The notes under the pieces were generated by a model. That model made no database searches, had not been told where the DNA came from, and saw nothing but the letters and a program-made list of their open reading frames with translations. From Gallionellaceae bacterium (GTDB lineage Bacteria; Pseudomonadota; Gammaproteobacteria; Burkholderiales; Gallionellaceae): DNA of 16,181 nucleotides. A program made the position numbers and the translations under genes. Below, piece after piece: positions 13,079-16,181 of the stretch. The stretch is from positions 1 through 16,181 of the forward strand of contig JAUSKS010000153.1 in assembly GCA_030646595.1 (NCBI GenBank). The letters run 5' to 3'. How positions within the stretch are numbered: the first letter of the stretch is position 1; the number at the start of each line of letters is the position of its first letter.

Positions 13079-14040
13079 AGTTCAACTTCCTTGAATTTTC
13101 CATAAGCCATCAGGCGATTGAAACGGGACTGTAATAGCTCATCTATGGGCTTGGACTGTACCTGTTGCAGTGTCTCTTGTAAAACCACTTTCATGGTTTC
13201 CATCATCGCTTGATAATCGCGATGCGCGCCACCCGCAGGCTCGGGAACAATGGTATCGATCAGGCCCAGTACTTTCAAACGGCTGGCAGTAATGCCCAGG
13301 GTTTCTGCTGCGTCGGGCGCTTTTTCCGCACTCTTCCACAAAATGGAAGCACAGCCTTCCGGCGAAATAACGGAGTACGTGGCATATTGCAACATCAATA
13401 AGGCATCGCCCACGGCGATGGCCAGCGCCCCACCGGAACCGCCCTCGCCGATGACCGTACAAATCAGCGGCACCCGCAATTCAGCCATGACATATAAATT
13501 TTTCCCGATCGCTTCCGACTGGCCGCGCTCCTCTGCGCCTATGCCGGGGTAGGCACCCGGCGTATCCACAAAGGTCATGATGGGGATGCCGAATTTTTCG
13601 GCCAGACGCATCAGGCGCATGGCTTTGCGATACCCTTCCGGGCGCGGCATGCCGAAATTGCGATACTGCCGCTCTTTGGTATCGCGCCCTTTTTGCTGGC
13701 CGATCACCATCACGCTTTGCCCATTGAACCGTGCCAGACCGCCGATGATGGCTGCATCATCAGCATACACACGGTCACCATGCAGCTCTTCAAAGTCGGT
13801 GAACAAACTCTGGATATAGTCCAGCGTATAAGGACGTTGGGGATGGCGCGAGACTTGCGAGATTTGCCAGGAAGTCAGATGGGAATAAATATCCTTGGCC
13901 AACGCCTGACTTTTCTTTTGCAAGCGGCCTATTTCTTTGGCAGCATCGGTGGTGTCATCTTCTGGCGCAGTACGCAGTTGTTCTATTTTATTGGCAAGCT
14001 CAGCAATAGGCTGCTCAAAATCAAGGAATATCTCTTTCAT
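13075..14040 (-). CDS. accA: Acetyl-CoA carboxylase carboxyltransferase, alpha subunit
   Basis: AccA pairs with AccD to transfer the carboxyl group from carboxybiotin on AccB to acetyl-CoA, making malonyl-CoA for fatty-acid synthesis. The 321-residue length matches the usual 317-322. The N-terminal [15 protein letters not shown], then [11 protein letters not shown] and [20 protein letters not shown], are characteristic. [10 protein letters not shown] (198-207) is an oxyanion-stabilising glycine loop. The protein ends KFKEVEL followed by TAG. That stop lies in the end of the inverted-repeat element at 12931-13078, so the C-terminus is intact or only slightly altered by the insertion. ATG 14040 lacks a clear Shine-Dalgarno. 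It is 52 bases downstream of the mechanosensitive channel gene on the same strand. Confidence 0.97.
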   Translation of the reverse strand: MKEIFLDFEQPIAELANKIEQLRTAPEDDTTDAAKEIGRLQKKSQALAKDIYSHLTSWQISQVSRHPQRPYTLDYIQSLFTDFEELHGDRVYADDAAIIGGLARFNGQSVMVIGQQKGRDTKERQYRNFGMPRPEGYRKAMRLMRLAEKFGIPIMTFVDTPGAYPGIGAEERGQSEAIGKNLYVMAELRVPLICTVIGEGGSGGALAIAVGDALLMLQYATYSVISPEGCASILWKSAEKAPDAAETLGITASRLKVLGLIDTIVPEPAGGAHRDYQAMMETMKVVLQETLQQVQSKPIDELLQSRFNRLMAYGKFKEVEL

Positions 14041-14092
14041 ATGTTTTTACTTAAGGGCTCGTAAATGAATAAAGTGTACATTCGGCGGGGCC

Positions 14093-15625
14093 CTAAAGTC
14101 CAAAGTAACGTTTCATGGTGGCCAGTATCTCCCTGCGCTGTTGCGGAAGCGCTTTACTGGGAACTTCCTGATCCAAATCCTGCAGGATGCTGTCCAGCTC
14201 AGCTCGCCGCACAGCCAGGATATGGGCCATTTCTTCGGCGATAGACGGACGTTCCCGCAAGATTTCCTCAAACATGGGCTTGTCCAGACGGTAGCATTCC
14301 ACATCGGTGGTAGCCACTACTGAAGCGGCGCGAGGGGCACCGGTCATCATGCCCATTTCGCCGAAAAAATTACCCTTGCTCAGGTTGCGAATTACCCGTC
14401 TGACTCCATTCGGCCTTTCCAGATAAACTTCCGCTTCGCCCTTGATAATCACATACAGCCAATGGGCAACTGTGCCCTGTTTGGTGATAATGCTGCCTTT
14501 GGCAAAAGGTGCATAGCGCAGATTCTCGGCCAACTGTCCCAGTTCCTCATCCGTCATTTGCGAAAATAATTCCACCCGGCGCAAGGTTTTCATGCGCAGC
14601 TGAATTTCACGGTGATGTACTTTTTCTTCATACTGCTCATTTTCTTTGGTGATGTGTATGCTTCTTTCTTCCATCGCCAATTTGATGCCCACGCGCTGCA
14701 GGGAAGCCATGATATGCCAGCGTATCGCAGCATCCGTAGGATCATCCAGCGCTAAATTAGTCAGCCAGTAGCGCAGGGCATAACGCGCAAAACCCTTGTT
14801 ATCCATTTCCATCAACACGCAATTGGGTGGGGGATTCCTTGCCATATTACTGATTTCGGTTTGCAGGATGGATTCTTCCACCACTCTGATTACCTTGGTG
14901 GGCGGGATATTCATGCTGACATTGAACCATATCCAGCGGCGTAATTGCACCGGCATACTGGTGCGCCGCCCCAGCACCAGGAATTTATTCTTCATCAACT
15001 GGCTGTTGGGGAACACCACGGTCTCCCAATTGCGGGTTTCTACCAAGGTAGAACGCCAGCGTATATCCACTACCTTGCCGGAAACACCATCCACTTCTAT
15101 CCAGTCGCCGATCTCGATGGAGTTATCCAGTTGCAGCGCCAGGCCACCAAGTATATTGCCCAAGGTATCTTGCATGGCAAAAGCCACCACTGCGGTAATC
15201 ATGGCTGAGGTTGCTACGATGCTGCCTAAATCCAGCCCGGCATAACGCAGCCGTACCATGCCCCAGGCAATATAGGCAATGATAATGATGATGTCTTCGG
15301 TAATACGCAGCGGGGAGAGCTTGGCCAGGGGCAGGATGATGCGAAAGATTAGTTGCCCCCACAGTCGGATCACTGCAATGCCGATGCCGATATAAAATAC
15401 TTCATGCAGCAACGAAGCAGCGCGGGTAAATTCCATCGCATACATCAGGCTGCTGGCAAATTGCCCAAACAGGCAAACAGCAAAAAACACCAGCGTGTTG
15501 TACAGGCTCTTGCGTTCATCCTTACGGAAGTGCAACAACGTCCCGGCCAGGAACAACACCATAACTAACACAGCTAGTGATTCGTCACGCCAGAAGAAAC
15601 CGAAAGCAGTATTTAAGAAATTCAT
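14093..15625 (-). CDS. MscS-family mechanosensitive channel with cyclic-nucleotide-binding domain
   Basis: This 510-residue inner-membrane protein has hydrophobic segments at about 17-33, 43-62, 72-100, 108-128 and the pore helix region 131-165. The MscS beta-domain follows (LDNSIEIGDWIEVDGVSG, about 167-184, and FPNSQLMKNKF). Residues about 355-480 form a cyclic-nucleotide-binding domain, with a phosphate-binding cassette FFGEMGMMTGAPRAASV (420-436) that keeps Glu423 and Arg432, as in cAMP binders. The likely role is tension-gated solute release, tuned by cAMP or cGMP. Such fusions form a known MscS subgroup; ligand preference is not shown. The gene sits 30 bases after the upstream rpfE-like gene and just before accA, all on the same strand. 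The ATG at 15625 has only a weak ribosome binding site. Confidence 0.92.
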   Translation of the reverse strand: MNFLNTAFGFFWRDESLAVLVMVLFLAGTLLHFRKDERKSLYNTLVFFAVCLFGQFASSLMYAMEFTRAASLLHEVFYIGIGIAVIRLWGQLIFRIILPLAKLSPLRITEDIIIIIAYIAWGMVRLRYAGLDLGSIVATSAMITAVVAFAMQDTLGNILGGLALQLDNSIEIGDWIEVDGVSGKVVDIRWRSTLVETRNWETVVFPNSQLMKNKFLVLGRRTSMPVQLRRWIWFNVSMNIPPTKVIRVVEESILQTEISNMARNPPPNCVLMEMDNKGFARYALRYWLTNLALDDPTDAAIRWHIMASLQRVGIKLAMEERSIHITKENEQYEEKVHHREIQLRMKTLRRVELFSQMTDEELGQLAENLRYAPFAKGSIITKQGTVAHWLYVIIKGEAEVYLERPNGVRRVIRNLSKGNFFGEMGMMTGAPRAASVVATTDVECYRLDKPMFEEILRERPSIAEEMAHILAVRRAELDSILQDLDQEVPSKALPQQRREILATMKRYFGL

Positions 15626-15655
15626 CTGTCTAACCCGGTTGCGATAGTTATAATT

Positions 15656-16181
15656 TTACACCAGTGCGTAATGCGCCAGTGGTTTTGAACGACACCATAA
15701 TTTCCACACATTAGCACGCGTCAATTCAAGACGGCAGGCACTCCCTGTATTCAATATATCTACCGTAAGCTGCGCTATACGCCCCGCGGCCAAGGCCTGC
15801 CACAAAGGGGCGATTACATTTTTCTCCAAACGCTGCACGGCTTCGCGCCAGCCGTAAAAATCGCCCTGTTGTAAAGCACGGCGCAAATCCTCCCAAACTA
15901 TCAGCACGGTTCCGTCATTGCCGAGCCCAGTAAAGCGATCTGCTGTGTAAGGAATATTCGCTGCCTGGGCAAAGGCTGCTGCTAAAGGGCTGTCCCCATA
16001 GACCCTGGAAAAAGGTGATCGTAACTGGGCAAGCACTCCCCCACCCCATAACCAGACACTGTTAACAGGCAATTCACCTCGCGCCTCGCGCGCCCGATTC
16101 ACTGCATGGTCAAAAAACAGCATCTGGATTTCGTTGAATACTTTATTCCAGCGTAACGCATCCGGCCCCTGCGGTAAATAT
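15656..16181 (-). CDS. RpfE-like / phosphoglycerate mutase-like protein, C-terminal part (runs off right edge)
   Basis: The minus-strand frame is open from the right edge to TAA at 15656. This gives 174 residues, of which the first 19 (LPQGPDALRWNKVFNEIQ region) lie upstream of the first visible ATG, so the gene begins outside the window. The conserved stretch GELPVNSVWLWGGG and the N-terminal RWNKVFNEIQM are those of the proteobacterial family annotated as RpfE or as a cofactor-independent phosphoglycerate mutase homologue. Its function is not settled, and in many betaproteobacteria it is next to recJ. No catalytic residues are clear here, so the mutase name is only nominal. Confidence 0.8.
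   Translation of the reverse strand, partial: YLPQGPDALRWNKVFNEIQMLFFDHAVNRAREARGELPVNSVWLWGGGVLAQLRSPFSRVYGDSPLAAAFAQAANIPYTADRFTGLGNDGTVLIVWEDLRRALQQGDFYGWREAVQRLEKNVIAPLWQALAAGRIAQLTVDILNTGSACRLELTRANVWKLWCRSKPLAHYALV

Noticed and set aside
12963..13103. tilS starting at ATG 13103 (500 residues)
   Set aside because: The extra N-terminus is encoded by the inverted-repeat element and the accA end, does not resemble TilS, and has no clear ribosome binding site.

Overview
The window looks like a chromosome segment of a free-living betaproteobacterium, probably of the Nitrosomonadales or a Gallionellaceae/Methylophilaceae-like lineage. This rests on the protein character of accA, tilS, an RpfE-like protein and an MscS channel with a cyclic-nucleotide domain, and on the moderate GC. 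The species assignment is inference. The right half (about 10.9-16.2 kb) is mostly housekeeping and lies entirely on the minus strand. The left half (1-10.9 kb) is an accessory, cell-surface region.

From left to right: (1) the 5' part of an autotransporter-type passenger gene runs off the left edge (1-583, minus). (2) Divergent from it is a TPR-sulfotransferase (689-2404, plus). (3) A 270-base leader follows that holds a clear class I cyclic-di-GMP riboswitch (GEMM-I, about 2522-2603). It precedes a 48-residue lipoprotein gene (2678-2824) and a 739-residue secreted, cysteine-paired protein of unknown family (2835-5054). (4) A strong bidirectional terminator (5072-5104) separates this from a complete 857-residue autotransporter (5143-7716, minus). 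(5) Upstream of that autotransporter, on the same strand, are a lipoprotein-type alpha/beta hydrolase (7955-8785), a second, longer TPR-sulfotransferase (8782-10917) and the APS kinase gene cysC (10944-11576). (6) Then come tilS, accA, an MscS/CNBD channel gene and a partial rpfE-like gene, all minus and tightly spaced.

The accessory genes suggest one theme. CysC makes PAPS, the sulfuryl donor, and is set 26 bases before a PAPS-dependent TPR-sulfotransferase, whose stop codon overlaps the start of the exported hydrolase. Each of the two sulfotransferases lies beside a large surface or secreted protein gene: one divergent from an autotransporter, the other upstream of an autotransporter. Between the pairs lies a lipoprotein/secreted-protein operon behind a c-di-GMP riboswitch. 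A working hypothesis, not proved by sequence, is a surface-modification and adhesion locus in which sulfotransferases act on autotransporter passengers, the secreted protein or surface glycans, with matrix output tied to c-di-GMP.

A separate curiosity is a 148-base inverted-repeat element (12931-13078) inserted exactly between accA and tilS. It supplies the accA stop codon and the probable tilS start codon.
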